A program made the position numbers and the translations under genes. 64,000 nucleotides of DNA from an uncultured Latescibacterota bacterium (GTDB lineage Bacteria > Latescibacterota > UBA2968 > UBA8231): contig OY282352.1 in assembly GCA_958295495.1 (NCBI GenBank), positions 5,216,049-5,280,048 of the forward strand. The letters run 5' to 3'. Every line of letters starts with the position of its first letter. The first letter of the stretch is position 1. Below, piece after piece: positions 31,991-40,789 of the stretch. Under the pieces are notes generated by a model. That model was not told the origin of the DNA. It ran no database searches and was given only the letters and a program-made list of their open reading frames with translations.

Positions 31991-33457
31991 ATGCTGACGA
32001 CTATTATCAAACGGGAATTCATCGCGCATATCCAAAGCCTGCGGTTCAGCCTGGTGCTGGTGCTGTGCGTTGGCTTGATGGTGGTCAATGCGCTCGGTCT
32101 CGTCCATAGTGCCTATCAATTCGAGCGAGATGTATATAGAGAAAACGTCGCCCAGCAACACCAAAGGCTGCGCAATAATGGGGCCGCAGGCTTGCGACAG
32201 CTACTACTCGAAGGTCCTGGGTCGCTTTATAAACAACCGAGTGAATTGGCGTTTTGTGCTAGTTTCGCCGACAATAAGCTGCCATATAAAATAGATATCA
32301 GCGCAAAGAAGAACTCTATAATGCAATTTCACGAAGGCCAAGTCGTTGATATGAGTTTTTATTGGCCTTGGACTCTATCTTTTTCTACCAAAATAGAGAT
32401 AGCTCCGCTACTCTCCCCCCTTATCACCATTGACTGGGTCTTCATCATCGGCGTCTTGCTGAGCTTGGCCGCCCTCTTGTTTACATACGACGTCATTGTC
32501 GGCGAAAAGGAGAGCGGCATCCTCAAGCTGGTCATGGCCAACAGCCTGCCGCGCCATACGCTGCTGTGGGGCAAGTTCTGGGGCGCGATGATGGTCTTGA
32601 TTGGGGTACTGCTCCTCAGCGTAACCCTCAATCTGTTGATCGTCTTGATGACCGCCGAGCTGTCGCTGGATTCCTCACACGCCGTGCGCATCGCGGTCAT
32701 GGTCTTGATCTCGGGGGTCTATCTGGCGGGCTGTACCGCGCTGGGGCTACTCATATCGGCGCATAGCTCTACTAGGCGAGGCAGTCTGACGACGGTGCTC
32801 TTCGTCTGGCTGAGCATGGTTCTGCTGTGGCCGCAGATGGGCAAGACCGTTGCCGAGCTATTCCATGAAGACCTACAAGAGTTAGAATACACTAAGCATG
32901 TGTACGAGCGCGGCGACGGATCTTTCACTTGGCATCCTATTCGGGGGCGTGCTTTCAACTTGGCAATGGGGGACAATCGACTCGATCCTACGTTTGTCAA
33001 AAAACTTTCGAGCGCGTTGCGGGAGGAACGGGCTTACCATCAAGAATTAGAAAACGCCCTGATGCGGCGTCGGATACAACAGGTCAATTTAGCCCAGAAC
33101 ATCGTCCGGGTCTCTCCTATGGGCTCCTACCAATACGCGATGGAGGCGATAGCGGGGACAGGCCTACCGCGCTATCGTCATTTCATCGATCAAGCCCGAA
33201 GTTATGCACAGCGTTTCGAGGAAACCCTTCTCACCATAGATCAGGCCGACTGGCGCAGCCTGCATATTCCATTTGTCGAGAACGGGCTGTCCGCGCAAAA
33301 GGTAGAGTTGGAGCAAATACCGGTGTTTGCCGAAGACCTCTCCGTAGCGTCGTTAGCCCGCTCGGCCGTCGTCGATTTGGTTTTGCTGGGCTTCTTTGCG
33401 GTGTTCACCTATTTGGCCGCGTACTTGGTCTGGCTGCGCTCGTCTATTGCCAACTAG
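31991..33457 (+). CDS. ABC-2 permease, PermB family copy 4, divergent branch (488 aa)
   Basis: MLTTIIKREFIAHIQSLRF start, membrane segment at about 17-37, the GEKESGILKLVMANSLPRHTLLWGKF loop at about 175-200, further membrane helices and a last one in LVLLGFFAVFTYLAAYLVWLRSS. It pairs with PermA copy 6 and is about 85% identical to copy 5 (42759); differences cluster in the first extracytoplasmic loop (DISAKKNSIMQFHEGQVV versus DAEAHLNYLMMTDIIGG). Confidence 0.87.
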   Translation: MLTTIIKREFIAHIQSLRFSLVLVLCVGLMVVNALGLVHSAYQFERDVYRENVAQQHQRLRNNGAAGLRQLLLEGPGSLYKQPSELAFCASFADNKLPYKIDISAKKNSIMQFHEGQVVDMSFYWPWTLSFSTKIEIAPLLSPLITIDWVFIIGVLLSLAALLFTYDVIVGEKESGILKLVMANSLPRHTLLWGKFWGAMMVLIGVLLLSVTLNLLIVLMTAELSLDSSHAVRIAVMVLISGVYLAGCTALGLLISAHSSTRRGSLTTVLFVWLSMVLLWPQMGKTVAELFHEDLQELEYTKHVYERGDGSFTWHPIRGRAFNLAMGDNRLDPTFVKKLSSALREERAYHQELENALMRRRIQQVNLAQNIVRVSPMGSYQYAMEAIAGTGLPRYRHFIDQARSYAQRFEETLLTIDQADWRSLHIPFVENGLSAQKVELEQIPVFAEDLSVASLARSAVVDLVLLGFFAVFTYLAAYLVWLRSSIAN

Positions 33458-33578
33458 AGGTCGTTACCTTTTGCTCGTCCTTCGTCACCCAAAATTCCGT
33501 ACGCCGTTCTTTCCAGTCGCGCTGTCCCAACTCGTCTTTGAACCTCTGGTGTAGCGGCCCGAAAGCCTCTTGGTGCAT
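33444..33578 (-). CDS. Short ORF fragment after the restriction gene, cut by the duplication
   Basis: Starts 3 nt after, and in frame with, the stop of the gene at 33582: MHQEAFGPLHQRFKDELGQ, then RDWKERRTEFWVTKDEQ. The composition looks like real protein, but the last codons run into the PermB 3' end on the other strand. It is either the severed start of a further gene or a C-terminal part of the nuclease separated by a TGA. Confidence 0.4.
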   Translation of the reverse strand: MHQEAFGPLHQRFKDELGQRDWKERRTEFWVTKDEQKVTTSSWQ

Positions 33579-33581
33579 TTC

Positions 33582-34757
33582 TCAGTCAAATCGCCCCGTG
33601 TCGCTCAAGTCTGCATCTTCGTCTTCATCAACGACATTTCTAGAAGAACCTCGTACATTTTCAACATCGAATTCCACATTGCTCCAGCGAATTATTTCGT
33701 CTAGCACCTCGGTGATGCAGCCTTGACGCGCCAAGCTGTCCAAAATAGCGATCAACCGTGGGATGTTAAAAATGTCTTCGATAGCGGCCATATACCGCCG
33801 CACAATGTCGCGGACTCCATATTGTTCTTTAGCACCGTCTTCCAAATGCGAGCGAATTTCATCGATCCCAAGCGCAGTCTTAATCACAAACGAGATTGGA
33901 TACCTCTCGATTTTATCTATATCCAAAAAGTATTTTTTTACATCGAGAGTCTCCGTAACTTGAAAGAACTTACCCAACGGCCTCATGACGAAGTCAATGC
34001 CTCCGTCATTAGCATTAGTTCGTCCCGTCTTAAACAATTTCAATGTTTCTTCTTCAATGGTATCGCGGGTCCTTCCGATAAAGATGATTTCTGTCGAAAA
34101 ATGAGCTTTGAGTACCGCGTAGCTCGCTATTTCAAATAGTCTGGCGTCTCGCTCAGGAGATAACAGCGACCGAATGAATCGAGCTGCTTCATCACTCTCT
34201 TTTTTACTTATTTCCTGCAGTCGTTTACAGTCTTCAATAAACCGAAAAAATGATTCTCGTTTAGTTCCTACGTAAAGGTCAATAACTTGGAGCACCACCC
34301 GAGCGAGGTTGTATTTACATTTTTCCACTGAGACTGTTAATAATGACTCATTAATCCAATATTTCCGGGCTGAAACGTCTCTGAGAATTGGGCGTCGATC
34401 ATCTTCGGGAAAGTACTTGTGAAACTCATCGTTTGCACGGTTATTGAGAGCGTGGTTCTGTAACCTCGACCCGAAGGGAAGCTCGCGCATCCGGCGCAAC
34501 AGTGGAGTAAAGTCGGAACCCTCATACTCCGAATAGTCCTCTCTTTCGGGATACCCTTTTTCGGCGTAGTCTTTAATTAGGACGTAAAGGGCGTACAGAT
34601 TGGCAAAACTGCTCCGTGCTTTTGAACCTCGGTTAGCCGATCTCGTCTTTTTGTCGATGTACTGAAGTAGAGGACTTAATTCAAAAATTGTCTTCCCAAA
34701 CCCGCCAAACTCGCGCTCTACTTCCTCGATGATCTTGAGAGTAAAAGAATGGCTCAT
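33582..34757 (-). CDS. Putative type II restriction endonuclease (391 aa)
   Basis: Not a family I can name. The call rests mainly on the overlap with a DNA methyltransferase gene (ATGA at 34754-34757) and on a possible PD-(D/E)XK-like block, TNANDGGIDFVMRPLGKFFQVTE, near residues 240-265, preceded by an alpha/beta region (RLFEIASYAVLKAHF). No signal peptide or membrane segment. The acidic C-terminus (VVDEDEDADLSD) ends at a TGA followed in frame by another short open frame. GC content is well below that of neighbouring genes, suggesting transfer of the pair. Likely to cut the site methylated by the neighbour. Confidence 0.6.
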   Translation of the reverse strand: MSHSFTLKIIEEVEREFGGFGKTIFELSPLLQYIDKKTRSANRGSKARSSFANLYALYVLIKDYAEKGYPEREDYSEYEGSDFTPLLRRMRELPFGSRLQNHALNNRANDEFHKYFPEDDRRPILRDVSARKYWINESLLTVSVEKCKYNLARVVLQVIDLYVGTKRESFFRFIEDCKRLQEISKKESDEAARFIRSLLSPERDARLFEIASYAVLKAHFSTEIIFIGRTRDTIEEETLKLFKTGRTNANDGGIDFVMRPLGKFFQVTETLDVKKYFLDIDKIERYPISFVIKTALGIDEIRSHLEDGAKEQYGVRDIVRRYMAAIEDIFNIPRLIAILDSLARQGCITEVLDEIIRWSNVEFDVENVRGSSRNVVDEDEDADLSDTGRFD

Positions 34758-35617
34758 TGCTCAAATAGCGTGAGGTTTTTGGACTCATTAGAACACCCGT
34801 TCTCGTAGGACTTCAGGGGTCGGTGTAAGCACTCGCCTTTATACTCAGTAGCCAGTTCGAGTCGTCTAAGTCCAATTTTCAGGTAGTCCTCGTCAATCTC
34901 AATACTCATGCTTCTGCGCTTGAGATTGGCGGCAGCGCGAGCGGCAGTAAAGGTTCCGGCAAATGGATCGAGAACGACATCACCCATGTTTGAGCTGGCA
35001 GCGACAATGCGCTCGAGGAGCGCAAGCGGCTTTTGCGTAGGATGCCGCTCGTATTCGGGCATTCGATAGCGCACGCGCGGAAAATACCACGCATTGCCGG
35101 GCACCTTCTTAACGTTGTATTGAACGGGCACCTTTTTTCGGTAGTCAACTAGTTTGCGTTGCGCCCCGGTTTTGGCCTCGACGAGAATAGCGTCCGCATT
35201 GAACGTGTACTTGTTGGGATCCATCACGCAGTGGAATATCGGCTCCCAAAGGGAGCCAAAATGCCGCTTGGCTTGCACACCGGAGCTGTCGTAGTGCCAG
35301 ACAATCCGCGAGAGAACGGTCAGTCGTTGGCGCAAGAGCAAATCAACCGGCGCAAAACACTGCGTAGCGCACATTACATACAGACTGCCGGTCGGCTTGA
35401 GCTTGCGGACACATCGGTCGAGCCAGTGGGATACCCACGTGCAATACGCCTCTTCACTGGGCCACTTGTCGGGCCGGCCGTTGAAGTTTTTGCCGATATT
35501 GTACGGTGGATCGGCAAAAATCAGGTCGATGCTGGCATCTAAAATCCGATCCGACGCGAGAACGCTGAGCGCGTCGCCGTGGTAGATGGTGTGTTGTCCG
35601 CTCGAAAACGTCTCCAT
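34754..35617 (-). CDS. DNA methyltransferase, N6-adenine/N4-cytosine type (287 aa)
   Basis: Motif IV FADPPYNIGKNF at about residues 34-45 precedes motif I DPFAGTFTAARAAANLKRRSMSIEID at about 218-243, the order of beta-class amino-methyltransferases. Other recognisable parts are YCTWVSHWLDRCVRKLKPTGSLYVMC and HPTQKPLALLERIV. Methylates adenine-N6 or cytosine-N4 in a short target. GGGGAGG precedes the ATG. It forms a restriction-modification pair with the downstream overlapping gene and sits directly after HerA. Confidence 0.88.
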   Translation of the reverse strand: METFSSGQHTIYHGDALSVLASDRILDASIDLIFADPPYNIGKNFNGRPDKWPSEEAYCTWVSHWLDRCVRKLKPTGSLYVMCATQCFAPVDLLLRQRLTVLSRIVWHYDSSGVQAKRHFGSLWEPIFHCVMDPNKYTFNADAILVEAKTGAQRKLVDYRKKVPVQYNVKKVPGNAWYFPRVRYRMPEYERHPTQKPLALLERIVAASSNMGDVVLDPFAGTFTAARAAANLKRRSMSIEIDEDYLKIGLRRLELATEYKGECLHRPLKSYENGCSNESKNLTLFEQ

Positions 35618-35629
35618 CGCACACCTCCC

Positions 35630-37312
35630 CTACTCCCCAAACAACGCCGCCACATCCCGCTCCACCTTTTCCCGCCGCTCCTCGGCGGGCAGGTCGTCCA
35701 TGCTGCCCATCGCGCTGTAGAACTGGGCGTCGTAGTCGCGGGTCTTGATCACCACCGGCATGGGAACGGCGTGGCCGAGGATCAGGGCCTGCTGCTTGGA
35801 GTCGAGGCTGGCCAGCACGCTGCGCAGGCCATCGGTGCCGCTGACGCCGGTGAGCACGGCTTGGATGTCCTTTTCGTCGTTGAGCAGGGCCGTGATGCGC
35901 GTACCGATCTGCGAGAGCACCTCGTCGTCAATGCTCGACGGCCGCTGATCGACGACCAACAGCGACACATAGTACTTGCGCATCTCGCGGGCAATGGTGC
36001 CGAAGATGGTCTGCTTAGCCGCCATGGGATTGAGGAATTTGTGCGCCTCCTCAATGGTGATCATGAGCTGCCGTGGCTGGTCTTCGGGGCGCTGGGTGGC
36101 GTAGAAGCGCTCGCTCTTTTTGACGTACATCTCGTGGATGCGCCGCGCGATGATGTTGGCGACCAACAAATAGCACAGCATACTCGTCTGCTGCCCGAAC
36201 TCCAGCACCACGTTGATGCCCTTGTCGAGGTATTCCATGATGCGGTCCACCACGTCGCCGCCCTGGACTTTGGAAACCATAAAGGGAAAGTTCTCGAGCC
36301 GTTTGAGCTTGCGATGCAGGGCCACTAAAGACCCAGCGTGCGCGCCGATCTCGCGGGCGAATTCCTCTACATCCGGGCCTTCCAACTTCAAGAGCGTGCT
36401 CAGCCAGCGCTCCTTGTAAATCGCGTACACCAAGTAGGCCGACTCCACGGCCGTGGGGTTGAGCTTGAGCTCGTCTTGCAGCGGGGCAATGTCTTCGACT
36501 GTAATCTGGTCGTAGGAGATATAGACCTCGTGGTCCGGCTGCACGCCGCGGGCGCGGGTCGATTGCGGGTCTAAGGAAAAAATCGCCACCCGCTCGCCGA
36601 AAAGCTGCTTGAGGCCCTTGACGAAGGTCGTGGTGGAGCCGCTTTCCTTCATGGCCTTGAAACCGTACTCGTTGTGCATGTCGAAAATTAGGTTGACGGC
36701 CTTGTCGAAGTAAATCAGCCCGCACAGCACCAGCCGCGTCAGGAAGGACTTGCCCGTGCCGGTCTTGCCGAATATGCCGTTGGAGCGCTCGGCAAAGCGG
36801 ATCATGTCGAGGCAGACCTGCGTGTCCATGTCGAGCGGATGGCCGATGCTGAAGTAGCGGCCCTCGGCATCGCCCTCGCTGCCGAATATCTTGGCCACGT
36901 CGTCGGCCATGGCCTCTTGCACCTCGGAGAAGTGGCTCGGAATGGCCTTGACCGGGCGCGGGCCTTCTTCGGCCACCGCGTCCTTGGGCATCATCAGCAT
37001 GGGCCGCAGCGAGACGATGTTGTACGTGCTAGTGCCGGCGAGCACTTGGCGCAGGAGCGCGTCTTCTTGGCCCGGGGGATGCAGGAGAACTTCTTGGTTG
37101 TTGGCGTCGAGGCGCATGTCGGTGACCATGGAGAAGAAGTCGTTTTTGTCGCCCTCGATGACCACGAACTTACCGGCCTTCATGTCCTCGACGTTCTGCT
37201 CGGGGTCCAGCTTCATCTCCAGCCCCTCAACCAGCGAGCCTTTGGTAATCACCCCGATCTGCTGGCCGCGACCGGCCGCGACCGGCATTCCATTGCCCGC
37301 GTATTTTGCCAT
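35630..37312 (-). CDS. herA: HerA-type FtsK-HerA superfamily ATPase (560 aa)
   Basis: Hexameric DNA-pumping ATPase. Walker A GIFGKTGTGKSFLTRLVL at about 185-202, a Walker B-type LMITIEEAHKFLNP at about 425-438 and QRPSSIDDEVLSQIGTRI at about 462-480 typical of HerA. The N-terminal 100 residues (GVITKGSLVEGLEMKL...GKFVVIEG) have a HAS-barrel-like character. Its partner nuclease NurA and a HAS-barrel-like protein are immediately upstream in the same operon; known HerA-NurA pairs process DNA ends. Could serve recombinational repair or anti-phage defence; the neighbouring restriction pair fits defence. Confidence 0.85.
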   Translation of the reverse strand: MAKYAGNGMPVAAGRGQQIGVITKGSLVEGLEMKLDPEQNVEDMKAGKFVVIEGDKNDFFSMVTDMRLDANNQEVLLHPPGQEDALLRQVLAGTSTYNIVSLRPMLMMPKDAVAEEGPRPVKAIPSHFSEVQEAMADDVAKIFGSEGDAEGRYFSIGHPLDMDTQVCLDMIRFAERSNGIFGKTGTGKSFLTRLVLCGLIYFDKAVNLIFDMHNEYGFKAMKESGSTTTFVKGLKQLFGERVAIFSLDPQSTRARGVQPDHEVYISYDQITVEDIAPLQDELKLNPTAVESAYLVYAIYKERWLSTLLKLEGPDVEEFAREIGAHAGSLVALHRKLKRLENFPFMVSKVQGGDVVDRIMEYLDKGINVVLEFGQQTSMLCYLLVANIIARRIHEMYVKKSERFYATQRPEDQPRQLMITIEEAHKFLNPMAAKQTIFGTIAREMRKYYVSLLVVDQRPSSIDDEVLSQIGTRITALLNDEKDIQAVLTGVSGTDGLRSVLASLDSKQQALILGHAVPMPVVIKTRDYDAQFYSAMGSMDDLPAEERREKVERDVAALFGE

Positions 37313-37314
37313 CG

Positions 37315-37971
37315 TCAGTTGACCACCCGTCGGATAATCGAGCTGAGCCGGTCGTAGTCGTCGCTGAGGAGCCGCGACAGCTCCTTGCCCATCTGCACCA
37401 GATAGGTCGGCGCGTGCGCGTGGGCGCGTACCGTGTGGCGCAACACCGCGATCACTAGCTCGTCAGTGGGTATCTTGGAGGTGTTGAGGATGCTGCGCAG
37501 ATAGTCGTCGGTGCGGGTGAAGGCCCGCACTTGCTCGTCTGAGCACAAGTACACAAAGCTGTGGATGTGAGCCGGCTGCGGCGGCAGGACCCGCACGGAC
37601 GCACCATTGTCCAAATAGCCGATGACGAGAGCTTGGAACTCGGTGCGCAACAACTCGAAAATTTGCGGTTGCTCTAGGCGCAGCTCCTCTTCGGTCTTGC
37701 CGTAGGCCGTGGGCCGGCGGTTCGGCTCGATGGAGTGGGTGAAGACGTTGAACACAATGCCGACCACCGGCATCTCGGCCTCCACGCGGACGAACTGACC
37801 AAAGGAGGGCGCACCGTGCAACTGGCGCGCTTGGGCGATCAACTCGGTGGTGCTGCTCTCGACCACTTCGCCCACGTGGGTCCGCTCGTCCCCGGCGTCG
37901 CCAGGCAGCGGCAGGGACTCGGGCAGGAAGCGGCTCAGCGGGCCTCGCTCGCGCTCTTTAATAGTCTCCAC
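37315..37971 (-). CDS. HAS-barrel-like HerA partner protein (218 aa)
   Basis: Residues about 30-80 (HVGEVVESSTTELIAQARQL...FGQFVRVEAEMPVVGIVFNV) resemble the HAS-barrel found at HerA N-termini. The C-terminal half is helical (DDYLRSILNTSKIPTDELVIAVLRHTVRAHA). It lies 2 nt upstream of herA and 12 nt downstream of nurA, so the three are translated together. No signal peptide. Probably a structural partner of the HerA-NurA machine (inference from context). Confidence 0.6.
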   Translation of the reverse strand: METIKERERGPLSRFLPESLPLPGDAGDERTHVGEVVESSTTELIAQARQLHGAPSFGQFVRVEAEMPVVGIVFNVFTHSIEPNRRPTAYGKTEEELRLEQPQIFELLRTEFQALVIGYLDNGASVRVLPPQPAHIHSFVYLCSDEQVRAFTRTDDYLRSILNTSKIPTDELVIAVLRHTVRAHAHAPTYLVQMGKELSRLLSDDYDRLSSIIRRVVN

Positions 37972-37983
37972 GATGGGCCTCCC

Positions 37984-39270
37984 CTAAATGCCGGTGTAGC
38001 GCTTCTTGAAACTCTTGGTTGACAAACGAGTTTGCAGGTCGTTTTTGACAAAGGTGTCGCGCAAAAAGCGATAGAACGCCTCGCGGTCCGCGTTGCGCAC
38101 CACGGCGCGCTCGTGCGCCTCGGCCAAGGCGACCGGATAGCCCTCGCCCTTTTCGGCTTGGTCGCACAGACAGGCGTGGACCAAGTCGAGCAACTCGCGG
38201 TCGGCCGCCACCCATTCCGGGACTTCGACCCGACCGATCTCGGCCCCTACGTGCAGGTAGAAGTAGTAGATGTGATGCGGCCCGTATTCGGCGAGGATCT
38301 TGGAGGCACTGCGGTAGAGCGGCGTGCGCTGTCCGCGACCGAGCACCCGCCGCACCAAGACCGCGTCGTTGAGCCCCTCAAGGGGGCTACAGGGCAAGCC
38401 GCGGCCTTGCCACAAGTCCCCTTGCAGGGCGTCGATCTCTTCGCGGCTGAAGTGAAGCTGGTTTTCTTCCCGATAGGGACAGCGGTCGCAGTTGGCCGCT
38501 GCAAGCGGGCACAGGCCCAGCTTGAGGGCATTGATCAATTCTTGGCTCCCCGGTTGGCTGATGTAACCAGCCACCGGCACCCGCGCTTTGTGCAACTCGT
38601 CCATCGCCGCTAGGGTGGCCTCTAGGTGCGCGGCGCGGAAGTCTTGCGGCTTGCCCTCCAAGTTCCACAGAATCAGCGTGCCGTCGGAAAGCGCGAGTGT
38701 CCGATGCCCCTCGGCGTGGGCTGCCAAGGCCAAATCGGCCAATTCGGTGAACTCCATCAGGCCGCGCTTGAAGCCGACGAGCTCGCGATTTATGAAAACC
38801 CGCGCCCCGCCCCATTCCTCGTAAATTTCCTCCTCCCGATAGTAGAGCCGCGGCTTGCTGCTCATCAGCGGCTTCTCGCCGGTGCCGTAGTGCAGCAGGA
38901 TATAGCCTATGTTGATCAGAAAACAGGCCGAGATCTCGTGGCGGTCGGGGAAAATTTGCGAGCCGTCCGTGGCGGCGATGCTGATGGTGCTCGGGCGGGC
39001 GGGCGGATCGATCCCACCGCCTAGGCCCTCGCCCAAGCCGGGCAACAGCCAAGAGGTGCGGCTCTCGTCGATCTTGCGGGCCAAGCGCTCCCACTCCGGC
39101 CGCCAGCGCCGGTATTGGGCCAAAGCCAATTCGAGCTTGGCGCGAAAGTCCTCTTGGACGCGGCGCTCGTCGGCCACCATGCTGTCTATTTGGGTCTTTA
39201 CCGAATACAGATCCAACATGGCATTAGCCTTGCGGCCAGCCCTCGACCGGCCCCGTCGAGACGCGCGCAT
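37984..39270 (-). CDS. nurA: NurA-domain nuclease (428 aa)
   Basis: NurA is a 5'-3' DNA nuclease that works with HerA. The IAATDGSQIFPDRHE segment at about residues 97-111 contains the conserved D-G-S catalytic motif, and LALSDGTLILWNLEG near 210 holds a second conserved Asp. C-terminal landmarks include HIYYFYLHVGAEIGRVEVPEW. The start at 39270 directly follows the TAA of the previous gene and has GGAAGAGG upstream; an alternative start is the internal MLDLYSVK (39219). Confidence 0.8.
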   Translation of the reverse strand: MRASRRGRSRAGRKANAMLDLYSVKTQIDSMVADERRVQEDFRAKLELALAQYRRWRPEWERLARKIDESRTSWLLPGLGEGLGGGIDPPARPSTISIAATDGSQIFPDRHEISACFLINIGYILLHYGTGEKPLMSSKPRLYYREEEIYEEWGGARVFINRELVGFKRGLMEFTELADLALAAHAEGHRTLALSDGTLILWNLEGKPQDFRAAHLEATLAAMDELHKARVPVAGYISQPGSQELINALKLGLCPLAAANCDRCPYREENQLHFSREEIDALQGDLWQGRGLPCSPLEGLNDAVLVRRVLGRGQRTPLYRSASKILAEYGPHHIYYFYLHVGAEIGRVEVPEWVAADRELLDLVHACLCDQAEKGEGYPVALAEAHERAVVRNADREAFYRFLRDTFVKNDLQTRLSTKSFKKRYTGI

Positions 39271-39939
39271 TTATTCGGCCTCTTCCCACGTTTCGCCCCC
39301 ATCAATAGAAAAGCGCGTGTGCTTGCGCCAAGCCGCCCAACCGCTGCCAGCGCGGGCCAAGGCGGCGGCAGCGGTTGCAGCGATGTACTGGCCCACTTCG
39401 CCGCTGCCGTCGGGCCGGTTGGTCTCAATGCGGATTTCGCTGAACTCGACGCGGCCCTGCAACAGCTTGACCGCGCCGCGCTGCACGGCAAATGCGCGCC
39501 GCTCCCAAGCCTCGCGCTCAAGGTCGCGGACGCGAAACCGCAACCACAGCCGGCCGGTATCCTCGTCTAGCCCAACCCCGTAGAACACCCCATAGCGGTC
39601 GTTGACCAGCTCTTTGAGCCGCGGGCGTTGGTCTTGGAGCGGCGGGACCGGCTCTGCCTCCGGCTGGCCTTCCGCCTCGGAGGCATAGCCTTCCAAGGAA
39701 GGTCCCCAAACCCAGCCTTCGACGCGGAAGCGCACCCAGCGGCCCTCCTCGCCGATGGATTCGATCTCCGTACCGGCCAGCAACGTACCCAGCTTGGTGC
39801 CGTTGGGCGCGGCGCGAAAGTTTTCCACGCTGGCCTCGACGACGAAGGTGGGGGCGCGGCGCAGCTTGGCCGCCACCGCACCTAAGGCCAAGGCGGCGGC
39901 TAAGGCCACGCCTAGGGAGCATTTAGACAATCGAGACAT
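39271..39939 (-). CDS. Exported or membrane-anchored SH3-like protein (222 aa)
   Basis: MSRLSKCSLGVALAAALALGAVAA is a signal peptide or anchor. Residues about 30-80 (VVEASVENFRAAPNGTKLGTLLAGTEIESIGEEGRWVRFRV) form a bacterial SH3 (SH3b) domain with the N-x-R-x-x-P-x-G-x-x-x-G pattern. The C-terminal half (KELVNDRYGVFYGVGLDED...) is unassigned. The start at 39939 overlaps the previous gene by 17 nt; the longer frame begins inside that gene. A link to NurA-HerA is not obvious beyond co-orientation. Confidence 0.65.
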   Translation of the reverse strand: MSRLSKCSLGVALAAALALGAVAAKLRRAPTFVVEASVENFRAAPNGTKLGTLLAGTEIESIGEEGRWVRFRVEGWVWGPSLEGYASEAEGQPEAEPVPPLQDQRPRLKELVNDRYGVFYGVGLDEDTGRLWLRFRVRDLEREAWERRAFAVQRGAVKLLQGRVEFSEIRIETNRPDGSGEVGQYIAATAAAALARAGSGWAAWRKHTRFSIDGGETWEEAE

Positions 39940-40513
39940 AGTAGAATTGCCGCCCGCCGCCGGCGACCGACCCATCGCGCAGGCGGCACACCAACCCGAG
40001 GCGTTGCAGGGCGTTGAGGCGGTTGCAGACGATGTTGATGTTTTTGCCGAGCGCGTCCGAGAGCTCGGCCGAGGTCGCGCACTTGTGCGCTAGCAGCACG
40101 TCGAGCACCTCGCGCATCGGCGTCTTGAGTATTCCGAGCACCTCGACGTGCACACCGTCTTTGTATAGCGCGGCCAACTCGCGGAGCTGCAACACGGCCG
40201 CGATGGTCTCGCGCACCGAGATATTGGCCTCGGTGATATAGACATAGCGGTGCCCTATCTCGCCGCTGGCCAAGCGCAAGAGCAGCTTGTTGAGCATCTC
40301 GTCGGCGCACGAGACATCCATGAACGAAACGCGGGAAAAGTCGAGCGGCGTGGCTGAGTCGGCCGGGCCGCGGAGCAGGTGCTGCATTAATTCTTCGAGT
40401 AGCTCGGCCCCGCGGGGCCGCCCGCTGAGTATGCCCTGTTCGCCGGCGAAAAGGTACGCGGGGGCTTGATATATGGCCTGCTGTTGTACGCGCTCTTCAA
40501 CGGCTGAATCCAT
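39923..40513 (-). CDS. STAS-like (DUF4325-type) protein with winged-helix C-terminus (196 aa)
   Basis: Residues about 55-120 (TPLDFSRVSFMDVSCADEMLNKLLLRLASGEIGHRYVYI) match the DUF4325/STAS-like pattern of anti-sigma antagonists. Residues about 140-190 (VLDVLLAHKCATSAELSDALGKNINIVCNRLNALQRLGLV) form a winged helix-turn-helix. The start at 40513 has AGGAGAGG upstream; the longer frame from 40558 lacks one. Together with the STAS/ATPase protein at 40790 it suggests a partner-switching regulatory module. Confidence 0.68.
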   Translation of the reverse strand: MDSAVEERVQQQAIYQAPAYLFAGEQGILSGRPRGAELLEELMQHLLRGPADSATPLDFSRVSFMDVSCADEMLNKLLLRLASGEIGHRYVYITEANISVRETIAAVLQLRELAALYKDGVHVEVLGILKTPMREVLDVLLAHKCATSAELSDALGKNINIVCNRLNALQRLGLVCRLRDGSVAGGGRQFYYVSIV

Positions 40514-40651
40514 GAGCCGCGCCTCTCCTGTAATTAAAAACAGCTTAACTGTATCCAATTAAAGAAACTTACGTGGATATTTCCCGGCTGTCAAGCAAAT
40601 TCTACCACAAAATGAGCGATGCGGAATCAGATGGATACCAATATGATGGGG

Positions 40652-40786
40652 CTAGGAGCTAGGAAATAGAATGCTCACAGCCACATAGACGGCCACCGCG
40701 AGGCCGGCGATGATCACCGCGAAGGCCAACAGCAGCCAAGGCTCGTAGCCGGGCGGTTTGGGGGGTCTATGGTGCTGGCCGAACAT
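40652..40786 (-). CDS. Small single-pass membrane protein (44 aa)
   Basis: Begins 3 nt after the stop of the STAS/ATPase gene: MFGQHHRPPKPPGYEPW, then one hydrophobic helix (LLLAFAVIIAGLAVAVYVAV) and SILFPSS. A Pro-rich cytoplasmic tail with one helix is typical of small membrane subunits. GGCGAGTAAGCA upstream gives only a weak ribosome site, so translation would rely on coupling. Confidence 0.5.
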   Translation of the reverse strand: MFGQHHRPPKPPGYEPWLLLAFAVIIAGLAVAVYVAVSILFPSS

Positions 40787-40789
40787 TGC

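Larger units (their letters stand above)
27769..33476. repeat. Copy 1 of a large inverted duplication
   Basis: From the last codons of the TolC-like gene through ATPase, ECF sigma scrap, YGG, PermA, PermB and about 19 bp beyond PermB, this stretch corresponds to 42737-47687 in inverted orientation. The ATPase parts are almost identical and the permeases are diverged. The matching ends are CGCCAGCGGGCGG on one side and AACTAGAGGTCGTT on the other. Confidence 0.8.
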
